Origin: Actinospica durhamensis
Lineage (GTDB): Bacteria; Actinomycetota; Actinomycetes; Streptomycetales; Catenulisporaceae
Assembly (NCBI RefSeq): GCF_018139695.1
Contig: NZ_JAGSOG010000037.1
Location: forward strand, 1-45,614
DNA length: 45,614 nt
Direction of reading: 5' to 3'
Shown here in pieces: positions 33,636 to 42,064 of this stretch; positions within the stretch are counted from its first letter, which is position 1, and each line of letters starts with the position of its first letter. The notes under the pieces are model-generated. The model made no database searches, was not told the origin of the DNA, and saw nothing but the letters and a program-made list of their open reading frames with translations. The translations under genes were made by a program, and so were the position numbers.

Positions 33636-34109
33636 ATGACCGAGACCGCGCCGAGCGCGCCCCCGCGCGTCGCCTTCGCCTCCCGCCCCCTCCTGCTCAA
33701 GGCCTACACCGTGCTCGCCTGGATCACCGGGACCGCGATCACGATCCTGGAGCTCGTCGCGCTGCCGCTGAAGTGGTGGGCGCACTCCCCCGGCCTGGGC
33801 AACGGCCTCGGCCTGGTCCACGGCATGGGCCTGTACCCGCTGTACGTCGTGGTCTGCCTGGTGGTGGCCTTCGCATACCGCGTGTCCATCCCGCACATGG
33901 CGGTGATGGCGCTGGCCGGACTGCTGCCGTTCGCCTCGCCGCTGGTGGCGCACTGGACGCTGCGGCACATCGACCGCCGCGAGGCGGAGAAGGCCGCCAA
34001 GGCCGAGGCGCGGGCCCGGGCCAAGGCCGCGAAGCGTGCCGCCCGGACCGTCCCGAAGCAGGCGGGCGCCACGGCCGCCGAGCCGCAGGACACCCCGGCG
34101 GGGTCCTGA
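33636..34109 (+). CDS. DUF3817 integral membrane protein
   Basis: 157 residues with about three membrane segments: LKAYTVLAWITGTAITILEL, the stretch around GMGLYPLYVVVCLVVAFAY, and MAVMALAGLLPFASPLVAHW. The order (W/H-rich loop with HSPGLGNGLGLVHG) is typical of DUF3817, a small actinobacterial family of unknown function. A basic Ala/Lys/Arg-rich cytoplasmic tail follows. The start is the ATG at 33636, with GAGG 11 nt upstream. The SURF1 gene follows after about 50 bp. Confidence 0.82.
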   Translation: MTETAPSAPPRVAFASRPLLLKAYTVLAWITGTAITILELVALPLKWWAHSPGLGNGLGLVHGMGLYPLYVVVCLVVAFAYRVSIPHMAVMALAGLLPFASPLVAHWTLRHIDRREAEKAAKAEARARAKAAKRAARTVPKQAGATAAEPQDTPAGS

Positions 34110-34149
34110 GCCGTGCCACCCCGGTGGTCCCGCTCCCGCGGCCGAGGCG

Positions 34150-34155
34150 GATACT
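34150..34155 (+). promoter_or_regulatory. Possible -10 element of the first SURF1 gene
   Basis: GATACT, 7 nt before the GTG at 34163. It is weaker than the other hexamers of this type in the window because the first base is not T. Confidence 0.3.
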
Positions 34156-34162
34156 GGCTGAC

Positions 34163-35089
34163 GTGTCGATGTCCGAAGCCCCGCCCCGGCTCACTCCCCA
34201 GGATCTGCGCCGTCCCGGATGGCTGGCCGCGCACGTGGGCATCGTCGTGCTCGCGCTTGCCTTCGCTCTGCTCGGTCGCTGGCAGTGGGACGTCGGCCAC
34301 AAGGTGGCGCCGCTGACGGCGGCCGAACTGGCCACCTGGCGCACCCCGCAGCCGATCGACACGGTGATCACCTCGACCGGCCTGAACGGCACCGAGGTCG
34401 GCCAGGCCGTGACCGTGGCCGGCAGCTACGACTCGGCCCGGCAGCTGCTGGTGCCCGGCCGGACCCTGAACGGCAGGACCGGCTACTACGTGCTGACCCC
34501 GCTGGTCACCGGCTCGGACCAGGCGATCGTGGTCAACCGCGGCTTCCTGGCCGCCACCGGCGGCGCCGAGCCCGCGATCCCGGCGGCGCCGAGCGGGCGG
34601 ATCACCGTGACCGGCTGGGCGGCCGAGCCGGAGTCGACCACCGGCGAGGTCAACGACAACGGCATCACCCAGCAGGAGCAGACCGGGGCGGCGACCAAGC
34701 CGAACGAGACCCAGTTCATCTCCCCGGCCGCGCTGGTCAACCAGTGGCCCTACCACCTGCGCGACGCGTACATCACCGCCACCGACGCCGCCTCCGCGGG
34801 GAGTCTGGCCCTGATCCCGGCCCCGCTGCCGGCGCACGGGACGACCTGGGACCTGCTCAACGTCTGCTACGCGTTCCAGTGGTGGCTGTTCATCCTCATA
34901 CTCGGGTCCTGGTACGTCGTCTACCTGCGCCGCGAGCTGCGTCCCCGCCCGCTCGGGGCGGACGAGGACGAACTCGACGATCTCGATGAGGACGACGAGG
35001 ACTTCGAGGACTTCGAGGACGAAGACGAGGACGCGCCGGGCGCCGACGCGGCGCGGACCGAGCCGGTCGCGGCGTCCTCAGGCGAGTAG
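34163..35089 (+). CDS. SURF1 family protein, copy 1, with acidic tail
   Basis: About 308 residues. SURF1 proteins assist haem insertion or assembly of haem-copper cytochrome c oxidase. The two-TM plan is present: the first TM ends in LLGRWQW (family signature G-x-W-Q), an extracytoplasmic domain contains GYYVLTPLVTGSDQAIVVNRGF, and the second TM begins with YAFQWWLFILI. The cytoplasmic tail (from about residue 265) is an Asp/Glu run. The start may be GTG 34163 or ATG 34169; no Shine-Dalgarno. Its 3' end overlaps the convergent ABC permease gene by 12 bp. No cox genes are nearby. A second SURF1 gene lies at 43197. Confidence 0.88.
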   Translation: MSMSEAPPRLTPQDLRRPGWLAAHVGIVVLALAFALLGRWQWDVGHKVAPLTAAELATWRTPQPIDTVITSTGLNGTEVGQAVTVAGSYDSARQLLVPGRTLNGRTGYYVLTPLVTGSDQAIVVNRGFLAATGGAEPAIPAAPSGRITVTGWAAEPESTTGEVNDNGITQQEQTGAATKPNETQFISPAALVNQWPYHLRDAYITATDAASAGSLALIPAPLPAHGTTWDLLNVCYAFQWWLFILILGSWYVVYLRRELRPRPLGADEDELDDLDEDDEDFEDFEDEDEDAPGADAARTEPVAASSGE

Positions 35090-35893
35090 CAGCTTGCCGA
35101 AGCGCCGGGACGCGATCCAGAGCCCGAGCACGGCCATCACGGCCAGGTACAGCGCCCGCAGGGCCAGGATGGGCCCGACGTCGCCGAGCATCAGCCCCCG
35201 GACGATCTCGATGCCCTGGTAGAGCGGCGTCGCCTCCACGAACAGCTGCAGTCCGCGCGGGTAGACCCCGAGCGGGAAGAACGTGGTGGAGAACAGGAAC
35301 ATCGGCATCATCAGCAGGGTGATGATCTCGAAGTCCTGCCAGGAGCGCATGAAGGTGGCCACGGCCATGCCGAGTCCGGCGAAGCCCACCCCGATCAGCA
35401 GCGCGGCCGGGACGGCCAGCACCGCCCAGGGCGAGGTGAGCACGCCGAAGCAGGCCACCACGGCGGTGAAGGCCACCGCGTACAGGCCGCCGCGCATCAG
35501 ACACCAGATCAGCTCGCCGAGCGCGATGTCCGGCGCGGTCAGCGGGGTGGCCAGGATCGCGTCGTAGACCTTGTCGTACTTGAGCCGGTGGAAGATGCCG
35601 AAGGTCGAGTCGTACATCGCGCCGTTCATCGCCGCCGTGGCCAGCAGCGCCGGGGCGACGAAGTCGACGTACTTGACCGGGCCGGTCGGGCCCGCCACGT
35701 CCGGGATCAGCTTGCCGAGGCCCACGCCGAGCGAGAGCAGGTAGAAGATCGGCTCGAACACCCCGGTGAGCAGCATCAGCCACATCCGCCGGTAGGCGGT
35801 CATGTTCCGCTCCACCACGTGGGTCGAGCGCCGGGTGCCGAAGGCGCCGGGAAGCCGCGGGACGACGCGGGGTTGCAGGGCGAGCGAGGTCAC
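35078..35893 (-). CDS. ABC-2 type transporter permease (downstream copy)
   Basis: 271 residues, about six membrane segments, ABC2_membrane type as in DrrB/NodJ exporters. Typical parts are the amphipathic start VERNMTAYRRMWLMLLTGVFEPIFYLLSLGVGLG, then YVDFVAPALLATAAMNGA, and a C-terminal FSTTFFPLGVYPRGLQLFVEATPLYQGIEIVRGL signature. The GTG at 35891-35893 follows GGGAGACTGAC. It lies 13 bp after the second permease gene, in an ATPase-permease-permease operon. Its stop region overlaps the convergent SURF1 gene. Confidence 0.9.
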   Translation of the reverse strand: MTSLALQPRVVPRLPGAFGTRRSTHVVERNMTAYRRMWLMLLTGVFEPIFYLLSLGVGLGKLIPDVAGPTGPVKYVDFVAPALLATAAMNGAMYDSTFGIFHRLKYDKVYDAILATPLTAPDIALGELIWCLMRGGLYAVAFTAVVACFGVLTSPWAVLAVPAALLIGVGFAGLGMAVATFMRSWQDFEIITLLMMPMFLFSTTFFPLGVYPRGLQLFVEATPLYQGIEIVRGLMLGDVGPILALRALYLAVMAVLGLWIASRRFGKLLLA

Positions 35894-35906
35894 GTCAGTC
35901 TCCCGG

Positions 35907-36752
35907 TCAGCGGTCGAGGTAGAGGCGGCGGCGGTAGTTGCGCAGGGCCAGCCACACGCCGAGGGCCAGGAAGGCGAACAGGTAGGCCAGGTGCAGCAGG
36001 GCCGAGCCGAGGTCCACCGTGCCCAGGGTCAGCTCCCGGCACAGCTCCACGCCGTGCCACAGCGGCGTGGCGAAGGCCACCGGGTGCATCCAGGCCGGCA
36101 GCTGCTGCCACGGGAAGAAGGTCCCGGAGAACAGGAAAAGCGGCGTCATCACGAAGCGGAACACCACGGTCAGCGGCTGGTCGCTGTCCAGGGTGACGGT
36201 GAAGGCCATCATCGGGAACAGGAAGACCGTGCCGGTGAGCACCGACGCCGGCAGCGCCAGCACGGCCCAGGCCGAGTGCATGGTGCCGAAGCCGGCCATG
36301 GCGGCGAAGAAGACCGTCGAGAGGATCGTGATCCGGGCCACGCCCTGCAGCGCGGTGCCGAACATGACGTCGCGCGGGCGCTGCGGGGTGTTGACCGCGG
36401 CCCAGTAGTTGCCGAACCACTTCAGGCTGCCGAGCACCGGGAAGGCGCCCTCGAAGATGCCGTTCTGCATGGCGGTGGCCGCCAGCACGCCGGGGGCGAT
36501 GAAGGACAGATAGGTCACCCCGCCGGGCAGGTTGTGGTCCTGGTCCACCAGCGTGCCGATGCCCACGCCCATCGCGGTCAGGTACATCAGCGGCCCGAGC
36601 ACGGCGGACAGGACCGTGCCGCGCCAGGTGCGGCGGAAGAAGGTGATCCAGTAGCGGGCCTGGCGCCAGGTGAGCACCCAGCCGCTCGGCGCGGGCGGGC
36701 CGGAGGCGGAAGGGGAGGGCACCGGGACGGAGGCGGGGTCGAGGACGGCCAT
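35907..36752 (-). CDS. ABC-2 type transporter permease (upstream copy)
   Basis: 281 residues with about six membrane segments after a Pro/Ser-rich leader. WRQARYWITFFRRTWRGTVLSAVLGPLMYLTAMGVGIG and YLSFIAPGVLAATAMQNGIFEG mirror the other permease, so the two are diverged paralogues that probably form a heterodimeric channel. LFSGTFFPWQQLPAWMHPVAFATPLWHGVELCRELTL is the ABC-2 signature region. The ATG at 36750-36752 starts 1 nt after the ATPase stop (TGAGATG), so translation is coupled. Confidence 0.9.
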   Translation of the reverse strand: MAVLDPASVPVPSPSASGPPAPSGWVLTWRQARYWITFFRRTWRGTVLSAVLGPLMYLTAMGVGIGTLVDQDHNLPGGVTYLSFIAPGVLAATAMQNGIFEGAFPVLGSLKWFGNYWAAVNTPQRPRDVMFGTALQGVARITILSTVFFAAMAGFGTMHSAWAVLALPASVLTGTVFLFPMMAFTVTLDSDQPLTVVFRFVMTPLFLFSGTFFPWQQLPAWMHPVAFATPLWHGVELCRELTLGTVDLGSALLHLAYLFAFLALGVWLALRNYRRRLYLDR

Positions 36753-36753
36753 C

Positions 36754-37713
36754 TCAGTCCACCAGCGTCCGGCCGGTCAGGTGCAGGAAGACGTCCTCCA
36801 GGGTGGAGCGGCGCACCAGCGCGGTCACCGGCTCGAGCCCGCGCGTGCTCACCTCGGACAGCGCGGCCTCGCCGTCGTCGGCGTAGACCAGGACGCGGTC
36901 CGGCAGCGGTTCGAGCCGCTCGCCGAGGCCCTGCAGCTTCTCCACCGCCTGCTCCTGCTCGCCGAGCGGGAAGCGCAGCTCCAGCACGTCCCGGGTGGCG
37001 TAGCGCTCGATCAGGTCCCGCGGGGAGCCCTCGGCCGCGATCCGGCCCTTGTCCATGACCACGAGCCGGTCGCACAGCTGCTCGGCCTCGTCCATGTAGT
37101 GCGTGGTCAGGATGAGCGTGGTGCCCTGCTGCTTGAGCCGGTAGAGCCGGTCCCACACCACGTGCCTGGCCTGCGGGTCGAGTCCGGTGGTCGGCTCGTC
37201 CAGGATGAGGATCTCCGGTTCGTTGATCAGCGCCCGGGCGATGGTCAGCCGGCGCTTCATGCCGCCGGAGAGCGGCTCGACCTTGTCCTCGGCGCGGTCG
37301 GTGAGCTGGACGAACTCCAGCAGCCGCTCGGCCCGCTCCCGGATGACGGCGCGCGGCAGGCCGAAGTAGCGTCCGTAGACGTGCAGGTTGTCCCTGACCC
37401 GCATCTCGAGGTCGAGGGTGTCCTCCTGCGGCACCACGCCGAGTCTGGCCCGGATCTGCGGGCCCTGGGTGTCCGGGTCGAGGCCGAACAGGCTCAGCCG
37501 GCCACCGCCGACCGGCGAGACACAGCCGATCATGCGCATCGTGGTGGATTTTCCGGCGCCGTTGGGTCCGAGGAATCCGAACACCTCGCCGCGTCTGACT
37601 TCGAAGTCCACCCCGGCGACGGCCGTGAAGGGCGGGCTGTTCTTCTTGTTGAACGTCTTGACCAGGCCTTCGGCCCTGATCAACACTTCCGGGGGCATGT
37701 GAGAGGCGGGCAC
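36754..37713 (-). CDS. ABC transporter ATP-binding protein (DrrA/NodI-like)
   Basis: About 319 residues. Walker A GPNGAGKST, Q-loop VVPQEDTLD, signature LSGGMKRRL, Walker B LILDEPTTGLDP and H-loop TTHYMDEAEQ are complete. A C-terminal extension (from about 240) is typical of DrrA/NodI exporters, which expel drugs, lipids or glycoconjugates. The GTG at 37711-37713 is preferred because TAGCGT ends 7 nt before it; an ATG at 37755 with GGAG only 3 nt away, and an ATG at 37698, are alternatives. It heads an operon with two permeases. The adjacent glycosyltransferase block suggests a cell-envelope substrate, an inference only. Confidence 0.92.
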   Translation of the reverse strand: MPASHMPPEVLIRAEGLVKTFNKKNSPPFTAVAGVDFEVRRGEVFGFLGPNGAGKSTTMRMIGCVSPVGGGRLSLFGLDPDTQGPQIRARLGVVPQEDTLDLEMRVRDNLHVYGRYFGLPRAVIRERAERLLEFVQLTDRAEDKVEPLSGGMKRRLTIARALINEPEILILDEPTTGLDPQARHVVWDRLYRLKQQGTTLILTTHYMDEAEQLCDRLVVMDKGRIAAEGSPRDLIERYATRDVLELRFPLGEQEQAVEKLQGLGERLEPLPDRVLVYADDGEAALSEVSTRGLEPVTALVRRSTLEDVFLHLTGRTLVD

Positions 37714-37720
37714 CCGCCCG

Positions 37721-37726
37721 ACGCTA
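37721..37726 (-). promoter_or_regulatory. -10 element, leaderless promoter of the ABC operon
   Basis: TAGCGT, 7 nt before the GTG at 37713. Confidence 0.4.
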
Positions 37727-37851
37727 CCGGTGACCTCGGACACGCGGCGACCCATTATCTCCGGGCCGTCCCGCCATCGCGTACACGGGCTCTGAGACGG
37801 ACGGGACGACGGCCGAAGCCGACGCCCCGTCAGGTGCCCGTCAGGCGGCTC

Positions 37852-40788
37852 TCAGCGCGCGGCCCGGCGGCGCCGGCGCGGCCACCACCACCACTCGCCC
37901 ACCACGGCGGCGAGCAGGCCCACCGCCGTGACCGCGGTCACGGCCAGGCCGAGGGTGGCGCGCGGGGCGTCGAAGGTCAGCGTGACCACGTGCTTGCCCG
38001 CGGGCACGGCCACCGCCACCAGGCCCTGGTCCGCGGCCCGCAGCGTGGCGCTGTGGCCGTCCACGCTCGCCTTCCAGCCGACCTGGTCGGCGTCGGCGAC
38101 GACGAAGTATCCGGCGCCCTGGGCGTCCACCGTGGCGCTGACGGTGGTGTTGCCGTCCTCGTCCACGGACACCTGGGCCGGAGACCCGCTCGCGGCCGGG
38201 CCGTCGGCCGAGAGCACCACCTGGTTCGCCCCGACGGTGCCGGAGGCCAGCAGCTTCACGCGCTGGCTCTGGTCGGTCACGACGGTGGACTGCGAGGCCC
38301 AGCGGATGCGCGGCTGGGAATCGAGGCGCTGGTAGATCGCCGAGTCCTGGACGTGCACCAGGCGCAGTCCGTCGTTCTGGCCGGCCACCGCGTCGAGCGC
38401 GAGCGCGGACCGGTCGGCCTCGACGGTCAGCGGCTTGGAGCCGTGCCAGGTGAGGGTGGCGGTCAGCGTGGTGCCCGCGGCGACCGAGTCGGCGGCCACC
38501 GGCACGTCGAACTCGTGGCCCGAGTTCATCCCGGTGGCCAGCCGGTCGGTGTGCGCGACCGTGCCGGCCGAGTCGTGGACCACCACGTCGACCGAGTCGT
38601 TCTTGCCGGGCGTGACCGTGCCGGTCGGGGTGAAGCCGACCGCGCGCAGCCGCCCGGTGACCGGGACGGTGACCGTGACCGGCTGGTTCGGCTGCAGCAC
38701 CACCGTGGTGCCGTCGGTGGCGGCGGGCACGGCCTGGCCGAAGACCGGGTCGGAGAGGGCCGAGACCCAGTACTTGGCGGCGAGCTGGTCCAGGATCGGG
38801 CTGGTCGCGGTGGACACGTCGGCCGGGAAGTCCACGTAGGTCTCGTAGGCGATCGTGCCGTTGGGGATGGCGTCGATCATCGCGGCGAAGGCCTTGTTGA
38901 CGAAGTTGTGGCCGTTCACGGCGCGCACCGGGTACGCGCTGTTGGTGCCGAAGACCATGCCGGTGGTGGTCGCGGCGTACCGGTCCTCGCCCAGATTCGC
39001 CATCAGGTACGCGTGTGTGTCGGTCACCGGATAGAAGGTGGAGACCGGCGAGCGCGGGAAGTAGGAGCTGACGAAGGTCGAGCCCTGCCAGGCCAGCAGC
39101 ACCGGCAGCACCGCCGCCGCGGCGAAGCGGACCGAGCGCCAGGCCCCGGCCGCGTCCAGGCTCGGGCCCTCGGTGCGGCCGGTGTACCAGAGCACGGCGA
39201 CGCACACCAGCGCGGCCACGGCGAACAGGCCGGCGTAGAGCGCCTGGTGCTCGAACAGGCTGACCGCGGCCGAGCGCCCGATCGCCTTCGCCCCGGTCGT
39301 GCGCGCCTCGTGGAAGCCTTCGGCCAGCGCCGCGAGGGCGATGCCGACCGCGCCGAGGGCGACCGCGGCCGGCCACAGCGGGCGCAGCCGGTGCGCCGGC
39401 GCCGCCGCGGCCGCGCGGCGGCGGGCCACCACGTCGAAGCCGACGGCGACGAGTACCGCGAGCAGGAAGCCGAGGAGGCTGCGGGAGCGGCCGATGAAGT
39501 TCTGCCCGAACAGCGTGCGCACCACCGGGGTCTGCTGGAGCACCGCGAGCGGCAGGCCGCCGACGTAGTTGAGCAGCAGCCACACGCCGGTGGCCACGGC
39601 GAAGAAGCTCCACACGCTGCGCGGCAGCACCAGCCGAGCCCGCCACGGCAGCGCGAGGGCGACCAGGACGAGCACGACCGCGGCGGCGCCGAGGTAGTTG
39701 ACCGCCTCGACGGCGTTGGTGGGCAGGTAGTAGCTGCGGTCCTGGGTGTTGCCGGTGCCGAAGATCCACGGCGCGACCATGGTCAGGATCGAGGCCGGGG
39801 CCAGGTGCTGATCAGAGGTCTGACTGCGGCCGATGATCAGCCAGGTCTTCATGAAGGACTCGAACGGCAGCAGCTGGAAGGCCGTCAGGCCCACGCCGCC
39901 GATGATGCCGCCGAGCACGCCGGCCGCGCCCAGCAGCCCCCTGCGCCGCCCCTCGGCGCGCACCGAAAGCAGCCGGACCAGGGCGTAGACGCAGGCCGTG
40001 GCCACCGCGTAGCCGGTGACCGAGGGGAATCCGCCGAGCAGCATCGAGGCGACCGGGATCGCGATCAGCGCCGCGTCCCTGATCCGGCGGGTCTGCAGGA
40101 AGCGCTCGACCACCCAGAACAGCGCCGGGATGAACGCGGCGGTGCGGGTCTGCGGGAAGTCCACCCACATCGTCATGAAGCCGCTGCTCGCGAAGGCGAG
40201 TCCGCCGAGCGTCCCGGCCACCCGGGAGAGCCCGAGCCGGCGCAGGAACAGGAACGCGCCGCCCGCGCCGCAGATGACGATGAGCAGTTCCGTGTACGCC
40301 GGACCCATCCAGGTCGGCAGCACGTAGTAGGGCACGGTCAGCGGCGAGAGCAGCGCGTCGTTGGGCACCGAGCCGAGTGCGCCGCCGCCGTCGCCGTTCG
40401 GGTCCCAGCCGGCGAAGTCCCCGTGCTCCAGGTCGGTCTTGAACACGATCGTGCCGGGGATGGCCGCGGTGTACGTGTCGTAGAGCAGGTTGTTGCCGCC
40501 GGCCGAGTCGTTGAACCCGGCCTGCGGGTACGGCCCGGACTGCACCAGCGTGCTCGTCGCGGCGAGCGAGGAGGTGCCGAACAGCGGGCCGCCGATGCCC
40601 CAGAGCGCGAAGAAGGCCAGGGCGAGCACGGCGAGGACGCCGAGCGGGCGGGGACGGCGCAGCCGCTGCCAGGGTCGGCGCCGGGGCGCCGCCGGGGTTG
40701 CGGGCGCGGGTGCGGTCTCGGGCTCGGGCTCGCCCGCGAGGTCGCTGCCCACGCCGCCGGAGCCGAGGTCGTGCGGATCGCCGGTCAA
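37852..40788 (-). CDS. YfhO-family membrane protein (GT-C-like)
   Basis: 978 residues. A Pro-rich cytoplasmic start is followed by a TM (GVLAVLALAFFALWGIGG) and then many hydrophobic segments up to about residue 600. The first luminal loop contains GDFAGWDPNGDGGG and a D/E-rich context typical of YfhO/GT-C glycosyltransferases, which take sugars from lipid carriers. The C-terminal third is an extracytoplasmic beta-rich domain, with a last TM just before WWWWPRRRRR. Relatives glycosylate teichoic acids in Firmicutes; here the acceptor is unknown. The only upstream in-frame start is TTG 40788 (GGGA upstream); GTG at residue 13 is possible. It lies 47 bp after the glycosyltransferase stop, same operon. 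Confidence 0.83.
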   Translation of the reverse strand: MTGDPHDLGSGGVGSDLAGEPEPETAPAPATPAAPRRRPWQRLRRPRPLGVLAVLALAFFALWGIGGPLFGTSSLAATSTLVQSGPYPQAGFNDSAGGNNLLYDTYTAAIPGTIVFKTDLEHGDFAGWDPNGDGGGALGSVPNDALLSPLTVPYYVLPTWMGPAYTELLIVICGAGGAFLFLRRLGLSRVAGTLGGLAFASSGFMTMWVDFPQTRTAAFIPALFWVVERFLQTRRIRDAALIAIPVASMLLGGFPSVTGYAVATACVYALVRLLSVRAEGRRRGLLGAAGVLGGIIGGVGLTAFQLLPFESFMKTWLIIGRSQTSDQHLAPASILTMVAPWIFGTGNTQDRSYYLPTNAVEAVNYLGAAAVVLVLVALALPWRARLVLPRSVWSFFAVATGVWLLLNYVGGLPLAVLQQTPVVRTLFGQNFIGRSRSLLGFLLAVLVAVGFDVVARRRAAAAAPAHRLRPLWPAAVALGAVGIALAALAEGFHEARTTGAKAIGRSAAVSLFEHQALYAGLFAVAALVCVAVLWYTGRTEGPSLDAAGAWRSVRFAAAAVLPVLLAWQGSTFVSSYFPRSPVSTFYPVTDTHAYLMANLGEDRYAATTTGMVFGTNSAYPVRAVNGHNFVNKAFAAMIDAIPNGTIAYETYVDFPADVSTATSPILDQLAAKYWVSALSDPVFGQAVPAATDGTTVVLQPNQPVTVTVPVTGRLRAVGFTPTGTVTPGKNDSVDVVVHDSAGTVAHTDRLATGMNSGHEFDVPVAADSVAAGTTLTATLTWHGSKPLTVEADRSALALDAVAGQNDGLRLVHVQDSAIYQRLDSQPRIRWASQSTVVTDQSQRVKLLASGTVGANQVVLSADGPAASGSPAQVSVDEDGNTTVSATVDAQGAGYFVVADADQVGWKASVDGHSATLRAADQGLVAVAVPAGKHVVTLTFDAPRATLGLAVTAVTAVGLLAAVVGEWWWWPRRRRRAAR

Positions 40789-40835
40789 GTCTCGTCCCAG
40801 TCAGGTCGCAGGTACAGGTGCCGGGCCGGGGCCGG

Positions 40836-41939
40836 TCACGCGCCCAGCCGGGCGGTCAGGGGTTCCACCACGGCCGCGCAGCCGAAGCGCTCGCGGGCCG
40901 CCGCGCGGGCCCGCCGCCGCGCCCCGGCCAGCCGCTCCAGGTCCTCGGCCAGCGAGCGCAGCTCCTGCGCCAGCGCCTCCGCGTCGCCGGGCGGCACGAA
41001 CAGGGCCGCGTCGCCCAGGGCCCGGCGTTGCGGAGCGGTGTCCGAGGTGACGATCGCGCAGCCGGCCGCCGCGCCCTGGAACACCTTGTTCGGCACGACG
41101 CGCAGCGCCTTGGGACCGGTTCCGAAGATGCCGAGGCACACGTCGTGTTCGGCCACCAGAGCGGGCAGCTCATGCGAGGGTACCCAGTCGATCCACTCGA
41201 CCGGGCAGCCCCCCTCGGCCGCCTGCTGCGTGGCCGCGAGCTCCTGGCCGCGGCCGATCATGGTGACCTCCACCTTGGCGTCCCCGAGCAGGCCGAGCGC
41301 GGCGCCGATCACCGGGGCGCCCTGCAGCGGGGTGTAGAGGCCGAAGAAGGCCACCCGCAGCGGGCCGTCACTCACCCGCGGAGCCTCGCCGTCCGGCGCG
41401 GGCGCGGCGGCGAACCAGTCGTCGGGGGCGCCCACCTGCACCACCACGCCGCGGGAGCGGTGCGCCTCGGGCAGGGCCTCGAGGTGCTCCTCGGTGTCGA
41501 CCACGATGACGTTCGCGCGCTTGAGGGCGCCGGCGTCGATGGCCCGCAGCAGCTTGGACTTGATCCCGCCGCCGGAGATGTTGCGGTCCTTCGCGGTGTC
41601 GCTGGCCCCGATCAGGTGGTCGAGCACGATCGTCTTGCGGCGGAACAGCAGCCGGGCCAGGCGCACGTCGAAGTGGCCCATGTAGCCGACCACCACGACG
41701 TCCGGCTCGGGCCCGCGGCTCGCGGCGCGGGCCAGGCGCAGCCAGGTGGAGGCGAGCCGGGCGAAGAGCACCGGCAGCCGCCACGGCTGGGAGAGGATGG
41801 CCACCCGCGAGGCCGTGTCCAGGCCGAGCGGCGCGTTGCACTCGGTGACCTCGTGGCCGTGCCTGCGCAGTCCCTCGGCCAGCACTCCGACCCGGGGGTG
41901 CGCCGTCACGTCGTAGGTGCCGAAGAACAGAATCCGCAT
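40836..41939 (-). CDS. Glycosyltransferase, GT4-like
   Basis: 367 residues, GT-B fold. N-terminal MRILFFGTYDVTAHPRVGVLAEGLRRHGHEV is a glycosyltransferase-4 type start. The C-terminal Rossmann domain begins LRVAFFGLYTPLQGAPVIGAAL and includes the acidic donor-binding stretch VPNKVFQGAAAGCAIVTSDTAPQRRAL, where the usual EAMA/E-x7-E motif is replaced by a K-V-F-Q-G version seen in several GT4 members. It is likely cytoplasmic and membrane-associated. The ATG at 41937-41939 is supported by TACTGT ending 8 nt before it and no Shine-Dalgarno. It precedes the YfhO-like gene and is divergent from the flippase-like gene. Confidence 0.88.
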   Translation of the reverse strand: MRILFFGTYDVTAHPRVGVLAEGLRRHGHEVTECNAPLGLDTASRVAILSQPWRLPVLFARLASTWLRLARAASRGPEPDVVVVGYMGHFDVRLARLLFRRKTIVLDHLIGASDTAKDRNISGGGIKSKLLRAIDAGALKRANVIVVDTEEHLEALPEAHRSRGVVVQVGAPDDWFAAAPAPDGEAPRVSDGPLRVAFFGLYTPLQGAPVIGAALGLLGDAKVEVTMIGRGQELAATQQAAEGGCPVEWIDWVPSHELPALVAEHDVCLGIFGTGPKALRVVPNKVFQGAAAGCAIVTSDTAPQRRALGDAALFVPPGDAEALAQELRSLAEDLERLAGARRRARAAARERFGCAAVVEPLTARLGA

Positions 41940-41947
41940 GGAAGGAA

Positions 41948-41953
41948 ACAGTA
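41948..41953 (-). promoter_or_regulatory. -10 element, leaderless promoter of the glycosyltransferase
   Basis: TACTGT, 8 nt before the ATG. Confidence 0.45.
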
Positions 41954-42052
41954 GGGCATGTGCGGGATCGGCCCGCAAGGCCGAGCGTGCCAGGGCACCG
42001 GCCGGACGCCGGCCGGACGCACGCTCAAGGCGGCCCGCTCAGTCGGACCGCG

Positions 42053-42058
42053 TATGCT
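42053..42058 (+). promoter_or_regulatory. -10 element, leaderless promoter of the flippase-like gene
   Basis: TATGCT, 6 nt before the ATG at 42065. Confidence 0.45.
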
Positions 42059-42064
42059 TCCGCC

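Noticed and set aside
36670-41337. Plus-strand open frame of about 1550 codons opposite the ABC operon, YfhO and glycosyltransferase genes
   Set aside because: It spans several real genes on the other strand, has no domains and is compositionally a codon shadow.
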